Below the pieces are notes generated by a model. The model was not told the DNA's origin and ran no database searches. It was given only the letters and a program-made list of their open reading frames with translations. This document shows, in pieces, positions 10,363-25,361 of a DNA stretch of 64,000 nt. How positions within the stretch are numbered: position 1 is the stretch's first letter; each line of letters begins with the position of its first letter. The DNA lies in contig CAVZSH010000003.1 in assembly GCA_963777915.1 (NCBI GenBank), positions 372,001 through 436,000 of the forward strand. The letters run 5' to 3'. The DNA is from CAVUPF01 sp963777915 (GTDB lineage Bacteria; Actinomycetota; Thermoleophilia; Solirubrobacterales; 70-9). A program made the translations under genes and the position numbers.

Positions 10363-10554
10363 ATGCCGTATGGGCATCGGCTGGAGATCCTGCTCGACGA
10401 CGAGCGCCACCGGCGGATCAGCTCTGTTGCGCATGATCGGGCGTCTCAGTTTGAGACCCTCGTGCGCGAGGCGATCGGAAGGTTCGCAGGGGACATAAGC
10501 AGCGGGGTCGAAGTCGGCGGTGCTCAACACCACCGCCGACCCGAAGGGAGCACG
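10363..10554 (+). pseudogene. Ribbon-helix-helix antitoxin-like remnant
   Basis: From an ATG at 10363 the frame reads MPYGHRLEILLDDERHRRI, then a helical segment ending TLVREAIGRFAGD, typical of RHH (CopG/Arc-like) antitoxins (short strand, helix, turn, helix). After about 48 residues the sequence loses family character and runs into a transposase-like start. It seems to be an antitoxin truncated by an insertion; no partner toxin is left. Confidence 0.4.
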
Positions 10555-10620
10555 ATGCTCGCCGACCTCGACCTGCTGCTCACCTCTGTGTTCTGCACCG
10601 CTGACGTCCTGGGTCGATGA
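10555..10620 (+). pseudogene. Transposase N-terminal remnant
   Basis: The 21-codon stretch starting ATG at 10555 (MLADLDLLLTSVFCTAD) resembles the N-terminus of IS4/IS982-type transposases, whose first residues often read LDxLLTxxY/F. It ends in TGA after 21 residues, so only debris remains. It follows the RHH remnant in the same frame. Family assignment rests on recalled similarity. Confidence 0.3.
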
Positions 10621-10714
10621 ATTTGACGACAACGGCGGTGTCTCGATTCTCGGCGGCGAGCGTTTCGCACGGTCGTTGGCAAGCCGCGTAAGCTAAAAGG
10701 CGGAGAGTTTTTGC

Positions 10715-10942
10715 ATGGCTACCAAGTCCCATGAGTTCGAGGTCGTTCTCCAGCCCGAGGAAGAGGGGGGCTTCAGCGTGTCCGTGCCGGCGCTGCCCGG
10801 CTGCCATACCCAGGGCGAGACCCGCGAGGAAGCGCTGGAGATGGCCAAGGACGCCATCGAGGGGTATCTCGAAGTGCTGGAGGAAGAGGGGCGCCCGCTA
10901 CCCCAGCCAGCGCAGATCGAGCGCGTCACCGTCGCCGCGTGA
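10715..10942 (+). CDS. hicB: HicB-type antitoxin
   Basis: 75-residue protein of the HicB partial RNase H-like fold: FEVVLQPEEEGGFSVSVPAL then PGCHTQGETREEALEMAKDAIEGYLE is the classic signature (DGGYxVxxPxLPGCxTxGxTxEEA). In HicAB modules it neutralises HicA and often represses the operon. This short form has no C-terminal DNA-binding domain, so autorepression would need another region. The antitoxin gene is first and overlaps hicA by 4 bases. Confidence 0.9.
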   Translation: MATKSHEFEVVLQPEEEGGFSVSVPALPGCHTQGETREEALEMAKDAIEGYLEVLEEEGRPLPQPAQIERVTVAA

Positions 10943-11169
10943 GCGAGCGACTACCTTCGATTCGCCCCCGGCAACTGATCCGAGTCCTCGAGAAGAAGGG
11001 CTGGAAGCTCGCTCGCTCCAAGGGCAGCCACCAGCACTTCACCCACCCCCACAGCCCGAACGTCATCACGGTCGCGGTCCATGCCAAAGACATTAAGCGC
11101 GGGACGCTGAGCGGTATTCTCGCCGACGCCGGGATCGGCCGCGACGAGTTCCTTCGCCTGTTGAAGTAG
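10939..11169 (+). CDS. hicA: HicA-type mRNA interferase toxin
   Basis: 76-residue dsRBD-like toxin. The GTG start at 10939 overlaps the hicB stop (GTGA). Diagnostic features are RQLIRVLEKKGWKLARSKGSHQHFTHP, where the GSHxxF/H segment holds the active-site histidine, and AVHAKDIKRGTLSGILADAGI (strand plus final helix). It should cleave mRNA when HicB is lost. Tight coupling with hicB suggests an intact module. Confidence 0.9.
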   Translation: MSERLPSIRPRQLIRVLEKKGWKLARSKGSHQHFTHPHSPNVITVAVHAKDIKRGTLSGILADAGIGRDEFLRLLK

Positions 11170-11424
11170 GCGCCTTCGCGGTGACTTTTGCGCCCGCAGA
11201 TGAGCATCAACCAACCTGCTCCGGCTAATCCTCTGGGGCAACACGCCTCAGAGATTCCAGCCGAACTCGGTCCCGTGAGTGATTTCTCCGAGGCGCGCGC
11301 TTAGCCTTCTATGAGTCCGTGTTGGACAGATCGAGTGCCGGCACGCTCACCAGCAGTCTCTCTTTGCAATGCCCCTCGCCTCGCGGGCTCTGGTCGACTA
11401 CGTAGCCTGAGCCGTCGTGGAACT
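11170..11424. other. Intergenic stretch after hicA
   Basis: No convincing gene. A 34-codon frame from ATG at 11201 (MSINQPAPANPLGQ, ending TAG) is too short and unlike anything I recognise. The MITE-like element begins just to the right. Confidence 0.3.
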
Positions 11425-11614
11425 ACTCATCTGGTGCGTATCCGGTTTGCTCCTTGAGCGCTCGATAGTGCAGATGGTCGAGATGCCGCAGCACAACCTC
11501 CTGGCTGGCGATCTCCGTGCCGTTGCGTGCTCGCCTCGTGAAATCTTCTCGGACCAGGGCACAAAGGACGGAGGCCCGACCGAAAGGAGTCAACCGGATA
11601 CGCACCACTCATCT
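11425..11614. mobile_element. MITE-like element with TIRs and 8-bp target duplication
   Basis: GGTGCGTATCCGGTT at 11433-11447 is the exact reverse complement of 11592-11606; allowing two mismatches the arms extend to 23 bp (shared CTCCTT). Immediately outside both arms lies the same octamer ACTCATCT (11425-11432 and 11607-11614). A 174-bp unit with perfect terminal inverted repeats and an exact 8-bp flanking duplication is the signature of a non-autonomous transposon. It lies 31 bases from the rpoC stop. It encodes no transposase; a 61-codon minus frame merely reads through both arms. The mobilising family is unknown (IS families making 8-bp duplications are candidates). Confidence 0.85.
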
Positions 11615-11645
11615 AGTAGAGAATCGGGGCGGCCCTCCCCCTGCC

Positions 11646-19237
<7,592 letters not shown>

Positions 19238-19391
19238 AGTCGGCGACTCCTCAGGCGGTCAGAGGGACGTAGATAAAGCGCAGATATGGGCAGGGGGACT
19301 CAACGGCGCGCGACCGCAGAAAATAACACACGGCAACGCTCGACCCTGGGCTCGGCTCCCTGCGTGGGTCCGAAGCGCATTGGACAGCAGT

Positions 19392-19790
19392 TTACTTTAG
19401 CTCGACCGTGGCGCCCGCCTCCTCGAGTTCGGCCTTCAGCTTCTCGGCTTCCTCGCGCTCGATGCCCTCTTTGATCGCTTTCGGGGCCTCATCGACGATC
19501 GCCTTCGCCTCTTTGAGGCCGAGGCCGGTCGCGGAGCGCACCACCTTGATCACCGGCACCTTCTGGCCGCCGACCTCGGTCAGCACCACGTCGACCGTCG
19601 CGCTCTCCTCCTCGCCGCCACCGTCGCCGTCGCCCACCGGGGCGCCAGCCGCGGCGGGAGCCGCGGCGGCAACCGCCGTCGCGGAGACGCCGAACTCCTC
19701 CTCGAGCGCCTTGATCCGCTCGGAGAGCTCCAGCACCGAGATGCCCTTCAGCTCCTCGATCCAATCCTCTGTCGAAATTTTTGTTGGCAT
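19392..19790 (-). CDS. rplL: 50S ribosomal protein L7/L12
   Basis: Stalk protein that recruits translational GTPases; it forms dimers bound to L10. The 132-residue frame has an N-terminal dimerisation helix (WIEELKGISVLELSERIKALEEEFG), a Gly/Ala hinge (AAAAPAAAGAPVGDGDGGG) and the C-terminal domain (VDVVLTEVGGQKVPVIKVVRSATGLGLKEAKAIVDEAP). It lies 9 bases after rplJ, the standard order. Confidence 0.97.
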   Translation of the reverse strand: MPTKISTEDWIEELKGISVLELSERIKALEEEFGVSATAVAAAAPAAAGAPVGDGDGGGEEESATVDVVLTEVGGQKVPVIKVVRSATGLGLKEAKAIVDEAPKAIKEGIEREEAEKLKAELEEAGATVELK

Positions 19791-19799
19791 CGCTTCTAG

Positions 19800-20537
19800 C
19801 TACTCCTCTTCCTTGCTCTCGTCTTGATCAGAAGTCGTGTCCTCCCCAACCGCCTCCTCGGTTGGGGTCTCGTCCTCGCTCTGGGAGGCCCCTTGCTCCT
19901 CGGCTGGCAGGCTCTCGGCAGCGGCCTCAGTCGGCGGCTCCTCCGCGGGGGCCTCCTCCTCGCCCGAGTCCGCCTCGGGGGCGGGCTCGGGCGCAGGCGC
20001 CTCGGCCGGAGCCTCGCCGTCGAGCAGCCCCTGCTCGGCGATCTGGCCCAGCTGCATCGCAAGGCCGGAGATCATCGAGCCGAGCCCGCGCACCACGCCG
20101 GTCAGGGGGCTGGCGACAAGTCCGGCGAGCTGGCCGTTTAGGACGTCGCGGGCAGGCAGGCGGGCAATCGATTTGAAGCGCTCCTCATCGAGGCTGAGGT
20201 CGTCCATGTAGCCGCCCTTGAAGGCGAGGACGTCGTGCTCGCGGCTGAAGGTCGCGATCGCCTTCGCCGCCATCGCGGTGTCGCCGCGGACAAAGGTCAG
20301 AGCGGTCGGGCCCTGGAGCAGCTCTGCGAGGCGCTGCTCGCCGGCCCGTTCGGCCGCCAGCTTGGTGAGCCGGTTCTTGACGACGCGGAAGCTGGCGTCG
20401 GCCTCACTCAGCTTGGTGCGCAGCTCAGCCGCCTGGGGGACGCTGATGCCGCGGTAATCGATCGCGAAGATCGCCTCGGAGCCCTCGATCTGGGCGGCGA
20501 TCTGCTCGATTGTGGCTGACTTTTGCTCGCGGTTCAT
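19800..20537 (-). CDS. rplJ: 50S ribosomal protein L10 with long acidic tail
   Basis: L10 anchors L7/L12 dimers to the ribosome and in many bacteria represses the rplJL mRNA leader. The first ~175 residues are a normal L10 (ATIEQIAAQIEGSEAIFAIDYRGISV; FKSIARLPARDVLNGQLAGLVASPL; LGQIAEQGL). The remaining ~70 residues are an Ala/Pro/Glu/Asp-rich tail ending DESKEEE, making it 245 residues against about 170-180 usual. The 177-base gap upstream is the expected place for an L10 leader structure. Confidence 0.96.
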   Translation of the reverse strand: MNREQKSATIEQIAAQIEGSEAIFAIDYRGISVPQAAELRTKLSEADASFRVVKNRLTKLAAERAGEQRLAELLQGPTALTFVRGDTAMAAKAIATFSREHDVLAFKGGYMDDLSLDEERFKSIARLPARDVLNGQLAGLVASPLTGVVRGLGSMISGLAMQLGQIAEQGLLDGEAPAEAPAPEPAPEADSGEEEAPAEEPPTEAAAESLPAEEQGASQSEDETPTEEAVGEDTTSDQDESKEEE

Positions 20538-20714
20538 CGTCTCACCTACACCGGGCTTTCGGGCACGGCCCCGCCGGTGGTCTTGGGTCAGGGGCGGCGC
20601 AGTCTAGACGATCGCGCCCAAGGCCCGCCGCTGACCGGGAGGCGTGGATCGGTAGATCGGGGCATTTGGCAAGCCGCCGCGCGGCCCGGCTGGGAAGGGC
20701 GGCGGCTGGGGTGC

Positions 20715-21461
20715 TCAGGCGCTTGCCAGCTCCGCCGCGGCCTCGGCGCCCGCGGCGGGTGCCAGGTCGCGCTCGCCGGTCTTCGTCGCGTCGACGCGGA
20801 TGCCCGGGCCCATCGTCGTCGTCAACGTGCTGGAGAGGACGTAGCGACCCTTTGCCGAGGACGGCTTGGCGCGGAGGATCTCCTCGATCACCGCCAAATA
20901 GTTGTCGAGCAGCTTGCGCTCGTCAAAGCTCGCCTTGCCGATCGCCATGTGGATGATCGCCTGGCGGTCGGTGCGGTACTCGACCTTGCCCGCCTTTGAC
21001 TCGGTGACCGCCTTCTCAACGTCCTCGGTAACGGTGCCGACCTTGGGGTTGGGCATCTTGCCCTGGGGACCGAGGACGCGACCCAGCTTGCCGACTGCCG
21101 GCATCATGTCCGGGGTCGCGATCACCACGTCAAAGCCGGTCCAGCCCTCCTCGACTTTCTTCGCTAGGTCCTCGCCGCCGACGAAGTCCGCACCGGCCGC
21201 CTCCGCGTCGCGGGCCTGCTGGCCCTGAGCGAAGACGGCGACGGTCACGTCCTTGCCGAGCCCGTGCGGAAGCGCCAGGGTGCCTCGCAGTTGCTCCTCG
21301 GCGTGACGGACGTTGACGCCGAGCGCCACGTGCAGCTCGACCGTCTCGTCGAAGTTGGCGCTAGCGGTCTGCTTAAGGAGGGAGATCGCCTCAGCCGGCG
21401 GATAGGGGCGATCACGCTCGATCTTCTCGTACTGCTGCCGGTAGCGCTTGCCGTGGGCCAT
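20715..21461 (-). CDS. rplA: 50S ribosomal protein L1
   Basis: L1 forms the mobile L1 stalk that helps release E-site tRNA and usually represses rplKA translation. The 248-residue frame begins MAHGKRYRQQYEKIERDRPYP and has the family signature GPQGKMPNPKVGTV and the C-terminal ILRAKPSSAKGRYV segment. A short Ala/Glu-rich tail (APAAGAEAAAELASA) follows. It starts 2 bases after the rplK stop, so the two are coupled. Confidence 0.97.
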   Translation of the reverse strand: MAHGKRYRQQYEKIERDRPYPPAEAISLLKQTASANFDETVELHVALGVNVRHAEEQLRGTLALPHGLGKDVTVAVFAQGQQARDAEAAGADFVGGEDLAKKVEEGWTGFDVVIATPDMMPAVGKLGRVLGPQGKMPNPKVGTVTEDVEKAVTESKAGKVEYRTDRQAIIHMAIGKASFDERKLLDNYLAVIEEILRAKPSSAKGRYVLSSTLTTTMGPGIRVDATKTGERDLAPAAGAEAAAELASA

Positions 21462-21463
21462 CG

Positions 21464-21886
21464 CTATTTGACGTCCACGCCCATCGAGCGGGCAGTGCCG
21501 GCGATGATCTTCGAGGCGGCGTCGAGGTCATTGGCGTTCAAGTCGGGCATCTTGCGCTCGGCGATCTGGCGGACCTGGTCCATCGAGATCGTCCCCACCT
21601 TGTTGACGTGGGGCTCGCCGGAGCCCTTCTTGATCCCGATCGCCTCCTTGATCAGCACCGCGGCGGGCGGCGTCTTGGTGATGAATGTGAAGGAGCGGTC
21701 CTCATAGACCGTGATCTCGACCGGGATGATCGTCCCCGCTTCGGACTGGGTCTGGGCGTTGAACGCCTTGCAGAACTCCATGATGTTGACCCCGTGCTGG
21801 CCCAGGGCGGGGCCGACCGGCGGTGCCGGGTTGGCGTTGCTCGCCTGGATCTGCAGCTTGATCAGGGTGAGGACTTTTTTGGCCAT
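21464..21886 (-). CDS. rplK: 50S ribosomal protein L11
   Basis: L11 binds the GTPase-associated region of 23S rRNA with L10/L12; thiostrepton acts here. 140 residues, beginning MAKKVLTLIKLQIQASNANPAPPVGPALGQHGVNIM, with the proline-containing drug-site segment intact, then ITVYEDRSFTFITKTPPA and the C-terminal RNA-binding domain (IAGTARSMGVDVK). It lies 27 bases after nusG. Confidence 0.98.
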   Translation of the reverse strand: MAKKVLTLIKLQIQASNANPAPPVGPALGQHGVNIMEFCKAFNAQTQSEAGTIIPVEITVYEDRSFTFITKTPPAAVLIKEAIGIKKGSGEPHVNKVGTISMDQVRQIAERKMPDLNANDLDAASKIIAGTARSMGVDVK

Positions 21887-21913
21887 CGGGATCGGGGAGG
21901 GTAGCGGGCCGGG

Positions 21914-22435
21914 CTAGATCTTCTTCACCTGGTCATAGCCAACCTCGACCGGCGTCTCGCGGCCGAAGATCGAGACCAGGACCTTGAGTTTGGCGGCGTC
22001 CTCGTTGATCTCGGCGATCTCGCCGGAGAAGTCCGAGAGCGGGCCGGAGATGACTTTGACCGATTCGCCGATCGAGAACTGTGCCTGGGTACGCGGCCGC
22101 TCCGCCGTCTCACGGTGCAGCAGCCGGTCGACCTCGGGCTTGGAGAGCGGCACCGGTTTGTTGCGCGAGCCGACGAAGCCGGTCACCCCAGGGGTGTTCT
22201 TGACCAGCCCCCAGGCGTCGTCGGTCATCTCCATGTTGACCAGGACGTAGCCGGGCATCGTCCGTTTCTCGGTCTGGACTTTCTGGCCGTCCTTCATCTC
22301 GGAGACCTGCTCGGTGGGGACGACGACCTGGCGCACATTGCGGTTTTGGCTCATCGTCTGCACCCGGTGCTCGAGATTGTGCTTGACCTTGTTCTCGTGC
22401 CCGGAGTAGGTGTTGATTACGTACCAGCGATACAT
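21914..22435 (-). CDS. nusG: Transcription elongation/termination factor NusG
   Basis: Binds RNA polymerase, modulating pausing and linking it to Rho or ribosomal S10. 173 residues: the NGN domain (WYVINTYSGHENKVKHNLEHRV; MPGYVLVNMEMTDDAWGLVKNTPGVTGFVG) and the C-terminal KOW domain (GESVKVISGPLSDFSGEIAEI ... GRETPVEVGYDQVKKI). It lacks the long N-terminal extension seen in many actinobacteria. It is 34 bases downstream of secE. Confidence 0.97.
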   Translation of the reverse strand: MYRWYVINTYSGHENKVKHNLEHRVQTMSQNRNVRQVVVPTEQVSEMKDGQKVQTEKRTMPGYVLVNMEMTDDAWGLVKNTPGVTGFVGSRNKPVPLSKPEVDRLLHRETAERPRTQAQFSIGESVKVISGPLSDFSGEIAEINEDAAKLKVLVSIFGRETPVEVGYDQVKKI

Positions 22436-22469
22436 CTGAGGCCTTTGTTCGGGGATCCCGTCGCTACCG

Positions 22470-22997
22470 CTAGAGGATCTGCTTGATCAGGAATTCGAAG
22501 AGCGCGTCGAGGGCACCCAGGTAGGCGGCCGCGACGGCGACGAAGATGACGGTGACCGCGGTCGCCTGGATCAGCGTCTCGCGGTCGGGCCACTGGACTT
22601 TTTTCAGCTCCTGCCAGCAGGAGACGAGGAAGCCGATGACGCCGCCCCGCTGGCGCTCCGCCGTGGCCTGCTTCTGTTTGCGGGCGAGCTGCTCGCGCTC
22701 CTGGCGCTTCTGCTCGGAGCGGCGGTTCTTCTCTGCTTCCTTTTGGCGCTTCTCCTCGGCGCGGCGCTCGGCGCGGGAGGGCCGGGGGGCGTCGGGGGTC
22801 TCCAGCTCGGCTTCTGGCGCGCCAGCCGCAATCCCCATCTCCACCGCCTCGATCTCGGCGATGTCGCCGGAGATCGGGACCTGGGTGTCGCGCTGGGCAT
22901 GGGCCTCGCCGATCAGAGGGTCGCTGCCCGAGCGCTTGCGGTCCTGCGCTTCGCGAGCCCGGCGCTCGGCCTTGCGCTGTGCGCGGCTCTTTGCCAT
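22470..22997 (-). CDS. secE: Preprotein translocase subunit SecE, long form
   Basis: Essential membrane subunit of the SecYEG channel. The conserved part is the last ~60 residues (GVIGFLVSCWQELKKVQWPDRETLIQATAVTVIFVAVAAAYLGALDALFEFLI), an amphipathic helix followed by a single membrane segment. Before it comes an unusual ~110-residue charged extension (KAERRAREAQDRKR; long Glu/Lys/Arg coiled-coil-like stretch 75-110). Total length 175 against about 60-130 usual. It lies between rpmG and nusG, the standard context. Confidence 0.94.
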   Translation of the reverse strand: MAKSRAQRKAERRAREAQDRKRSGSDPLIGEAHAQRDTQVPISGDIAEIEAVEMGIAAGAPEAELETPDAPRPSRAERRAEEKRQKEAEKNRRSEQKRQEREQLARKQKQATAERQRGGVIGFLVSCWQELKKVQWPDRETLIQATAVTVIFVAVAAAYLGALDALFEFLIKQIL

Positions 22998-23003
22998 CGC
23001 CGG

Positions 23004-23168
23004 CTACCGGGTCTCCTTGTGCGAGGTGTGATGGCCGCACCAGCGGCAGAACTTGCGCAGCTCGACGCGGTCCGGAGAGTTGCGCCGGGACTTGTTGGTC
23101 TGGTAGTTGCGCCGCTTGCAATCCTCGCAAGCCAGCGTCACCGCGATGCGGACATCTCCGCGAGCCAT
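23004..23168 (-). CDS. rpmG: 50S ribosomal protein L33
   Basis: 54-residue protein on the minus strand from ATG at 23168 to the stop at 23004. Sequence MARGDVRIAVTLACEDCKRR, then NYQTNKSRRN, then LRKFCRWCGHHTSHKETR: two CxxC pairs show the zinc-binding (C+) form of L33. It precedes secE by 6 bases, the usual rpmG-secE-nusG order. Confidence 0.96.
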   Translation of the reverse strand: MARGDVRIAVTLACEDCKRRNYQTNKSRRNSPDRVELRKFCRWCGHHTSHKETR

Positions 23169-23258
23169 GTCTCCTCGTTTAAGTACGGACGGCCGTTACA
23201 AAGGAAAACCCCGGGCCGAGGCGCGAGGCTGAGCCGAAGGATAGCGGTCCGGCGAAGG

Positions 23259-23747
23259 TCAGGGCTCTGCGTCGGGATCGGTCAGAGCCGCGACATCCGC
23301 GACATCCACAGGGCGACCGCAGGCCAGCTTCATCTGGATCAGGTCATCCAAGTCGACGACGGGCACCTCAACGTCCCCGAGCCGCACATGTAAGGCCCGC
23401 CCGCTCAACTCGGCATAGGGACGAGCGCCGGGGACCTCATGCATCACGTCGATGCCGCCGTCGCGGGTTGCGAACTGCCAGATCGTCGATCTCTGAAGCA
23501 TCTTCGCGTCCACGGCGGTGCCCTCCTCGCCGGGATTGAGCACTTGGGCGTCAAGCGAGCGAAGCGCAGCGCCGAGTCGCTCGAGGTTCGCCGGATCCGG
23601 TGCCGGGATGAGGTCCGCGTCGTTGGTCGTCCGTACGTGGCCGTGGGTCTGTACGGCGAGCCCGCCGATCAGCACATAGTCGACGTCGTGCTCGGCGAGC
23701 GCTCGGAGGATGCGCTCCGCGTCGAGCGGGGTCTCAGATGCGGGCAC
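23259..23747 (-). CDS. Nucleotidyltransferase-fold protein (AbiEii/MNT-like)
   Basis: 162-residue protein with a nucleotidyltransferase-type core: DVDYVLIGGLAVQTHGHVRTTNDADL (18-44), where GG and the DADL acidic pair match the NTase GG...[DN]xD pattern, and a later VVDLDDLIQMKLACGRPVD segment common in AbiEii-type and other stand-alone NTases. Its start overlaps the end of an XRE regulator gene by 14 bases. The pairing suggests a toxin-antitoxin-like or defence-type module in which the NTase modifies a tRNA or protein; this is inference. Confidence 0.7.
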   Translation of the reverse strand: MPASETPLDAERILRALAEHDVDYVLIGGLAVQTHGHVRTTNDADLIPAPDPANLERLGAALRSLDAQVLNPGEEGTAVDAKMLQRSTIWQFATRDGGIDVMHEVPGARPYAELSGRALHVRLGDVEVPVVDLDDLIQMKLACGRPVDVADVAALTDPDAEP

Positions 23748-24066
23748 GCGCTTCTCGCCCAGCCGCGGCGAGGCGGCCCGCCATGCGGTTCCAGGAGATG
23801 CCCAGGGCTAGGCGCTCGCTGGGAGAACGCCTCGCGGTCGCTTGGCGGTGGAGAGGGTCGTAGTCTCGCTTTGGCTGGACTCCGGTCAGCTCCAGGCCCT
23901 CTCCCATCGCCGCCATCAGCAGATCCAGGGTCTCGATGCTCGGTGAGATCTCATCTGCCTCAAGCCGGCTGATAGCCGACTGCTGCGTCCCGGCTCGCCG
24001 CGCCAACCGCGCCTGGCTGAGGCCATGACGAGCGCGGGTCGTGCGAATCAACTCACCGGGTGTCAC
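23734..24066 (-). CDS. XRE-family HTH regulator
   Basis: 110 residues; residues 4-60 form an HTH_3 domain (ELIRTTRARHGLSQARLARRAGTQQSAISRLEADEISPSIETLDLLMAAMG). The C-terminal half is basic with no clear fold. It lies upstream of and overlaps an NTase-fold gene, so it may serve as autoregulating antitoxin/regulator of the pair. The AT-rich 30 bases on the left of the acyl-CoA dehydrogenase end separate the units. Confidence 0.8.
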   Translation of the reverse strand: MTPGELIRTTRARHGLSQARLARRAGTQQSAISRLEADEISPSIETLDLLMAAMGEGLELTGVQPKRDYDPLHRQATARRSPSERLALGISWNRMAGRLAAAGREARARI

Positions 24067-24096
24067 GGCTGAATTATAGCGAATCTGTGATAAGTG

Positions 24097-25239
24097 CTAA
24101 AGACCGAGCGTCTTGGCAATTATGTTGCGCTGGATCTCCGAGGTGCCGCCATAGATAGTGGAGACCAGCGCGGTGCGAACCAAGCGCTCCATGTCGTACT
24201 CGGAGGAGTAGCCGTAGCCGCCCATCATCTGCATGCCGTCGAGGGCGGCACGTCTGGACACCTCGGTGACGTAGAGCTTTACCATCGAGGCCTCGCGGGG
24301 CAGCATCCGATCGGGGTCCTCATCGGTCATCGTCGCGACCCAGCGGGTCATCAGGCGGGCCGCCTCCAGCTCGGTCGCCATGTCGGCGAGGCGATGCTGG
24401 AGCGATTGAAAAGAACCGATCGGGCGGCCGAACTGCTTGCGTTCCTTGACGTAGACGATGATGTCGTCAAAGACCCTCTGGGCGATCCCGAGCATCGTCG
24501 CTGCGAGGATCAGGCGCTCGACGTTAAGGCCCGCCATCAGCTGCGTCCAGCCCTGGTCGACCGCGCCGAGGACGGCGTCTGCAGGTGCGAAGCAGTCGGT
24601 AAAGTAGAGGTGGTTGGTCTCGCGGCCGCCCATCGTGTCGATCGGGACGATCTCCATGCCCTCGGCATCGCCCGGCACCCAGATCATCGTCAGCCCCTCA
24701 TGCTTTGAGGGACCGCGGGTGGTGCGGCAGACGACGAGGACGTGGTCGGCGATGTGAGCGTTGGAGCAGAAGACCTTCTGGCCGTTGAGGACAAAACCGT
24801 CGCCGTCGCGCTCGGCGGAGGTGGTGAGAGAGCCAACGTCGGAGCCGGCCTCGGGCTCAGTCATCGCAATCGCCTCGACCGCGCCGCGGGCAATGCCGCC
24901 GAGGATCTCGTCCTTTTGCTCCTCGGTCCCGAAACGGTTGGTCGCGCCGGCGACGATAAGTGTCGTCGCATAGCCGCCGATCGGAGCGAGACCGCGGGAG
25001 GTCTCCTCCATGAACAGGCAGGCGTCCAGCATCGTGCCGTTCGAGCCGCCGAAGCGCTCGGGGATGGTGAGGCCGAGCCAGCCCAGCTCAGCCATCATCT
25101 TGTAGAGCTCGAAGCTGTGGTGCTCCTTATAGGAGTCGGTAAGGCGCTCGCGCTGATCCTGAGTGCCGCACTCGCGGTCGCAGAAATCGCGGATCGCGTC
25201 GACGAAATCGCTCTGCTCGTCGCTGAGGGTGAAGTCCAC
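24097..25239 (-). CDS. Acyl-CoA dehydrogenase family protein
   Basis: FAD enzyme of acyl-CoA oxidation passing electrons to ETF. I start at the GTG at 25239 (VDFTLSDEQSDF); the open frame continues into tRNA-like sequence upstream, which is not coding. 380 residues: N-terminal helical domain, AMTEPEAGSDVGSLTT (substrate/FAD contact), ERKQFGRPIGSFQSLQHRLADM, and the C-terminal YGYSSEYDMERLVRTALVS. The usual YEGT (catalytic Glu in medium-chain enzymes) reads YGGTSEIQR, so the base is Gly at that position; another residue may act. An ETF-QO is encoded at 58.7-60.5 kb, a plausible downstream acceptor. Confidence 0.9.
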   Translation of the reverse strand: MDFTLSDEQSDFVDAIRDFCDRECGTQDQRERLTDSYKEHHSFELYKMMAELGWLGLTIPERFGGSNGTMLDACLFMEETSRGLAPIGGYATTLIVAGATNRFGTEEQKDEILGGIARGAVEAIAMTEPEAGSDVGSLTTSAERDGDGFVLNGQKVFCSNAHIADHVLVVCRTTRGPSKHEGLTMIWVPGDAEGMEIVPIDTMGGRETNHLYFTDCFAPADAVLGAVDQGWTQLMAGLNVERLILAATMLGIAQRVFDDIIVYVKERKQFGRPIGSFQSLQHRLADMATELEAARLMTRWVATMTDEDPDRMLPREASMVKLYVTEVSRRAALDGMQMMGGYGYSSEYDMERLVRTALVSTIYGGTSEIQRNIIAKTLGL

Positions 25240-25284
25240 GGGCGGACAGCCTACTGGCTGAAAGCGCGGCAGCGCTCGCCGAAA

Positions 25285-25361
25285 AAGCCCGGAACGAGAC
25301 TCGAACTCGTAACCCCTTCCCTTACCATTGGAGAGGTCCACCAAGCCGGGCTGTCTGGGTT
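25285..25361 (-). pseudogene. tRNA-like remnant, copy 1
   Basis: On the minus strand a perfect T-arm (ACGAG-TTCGAGT-CTCGT) and a 7-bp acceptor-like pair (AGCCCGG/CCGGGCT) are visible, with a GGT triplet preceded by T where an anticodon would lie. The anticodon stem has mismatches and the D-arm is poor, so it is not a working tRNA; it looks like a decayed tRNA-Thr-like gene, a usual attachment target. The same sequence recurs at 32547. Confidence 0.4.

Noticed and set aside
10342..10632. 96-codon minus frame opposite the antitoxin remnant
   Set aside because: The plus strand gives the recognisable RHH and transposase pieces; the minus frame has none.
11423..11608. 61-codon minus frame (MVRIRLTPFGRASVL)
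   Set aside because: Runs from one terminal repeat to the other of the MITE-like element, so it reads the repeat arms, not a gene.
24097..25344. Longer start for the acyl-CoA dehydrogenase (MVDLSNGKGRGYEF)
   Set aside because: The extension is translated tRNA-like repeat, and the same peptide start appears in the second repeat copy.
25285..25361. Functional tRNA
   Set aside because: The T-arm and acceptor look good but the anticodon stem is mispaired and the D-arm poor; kept as a remnant.
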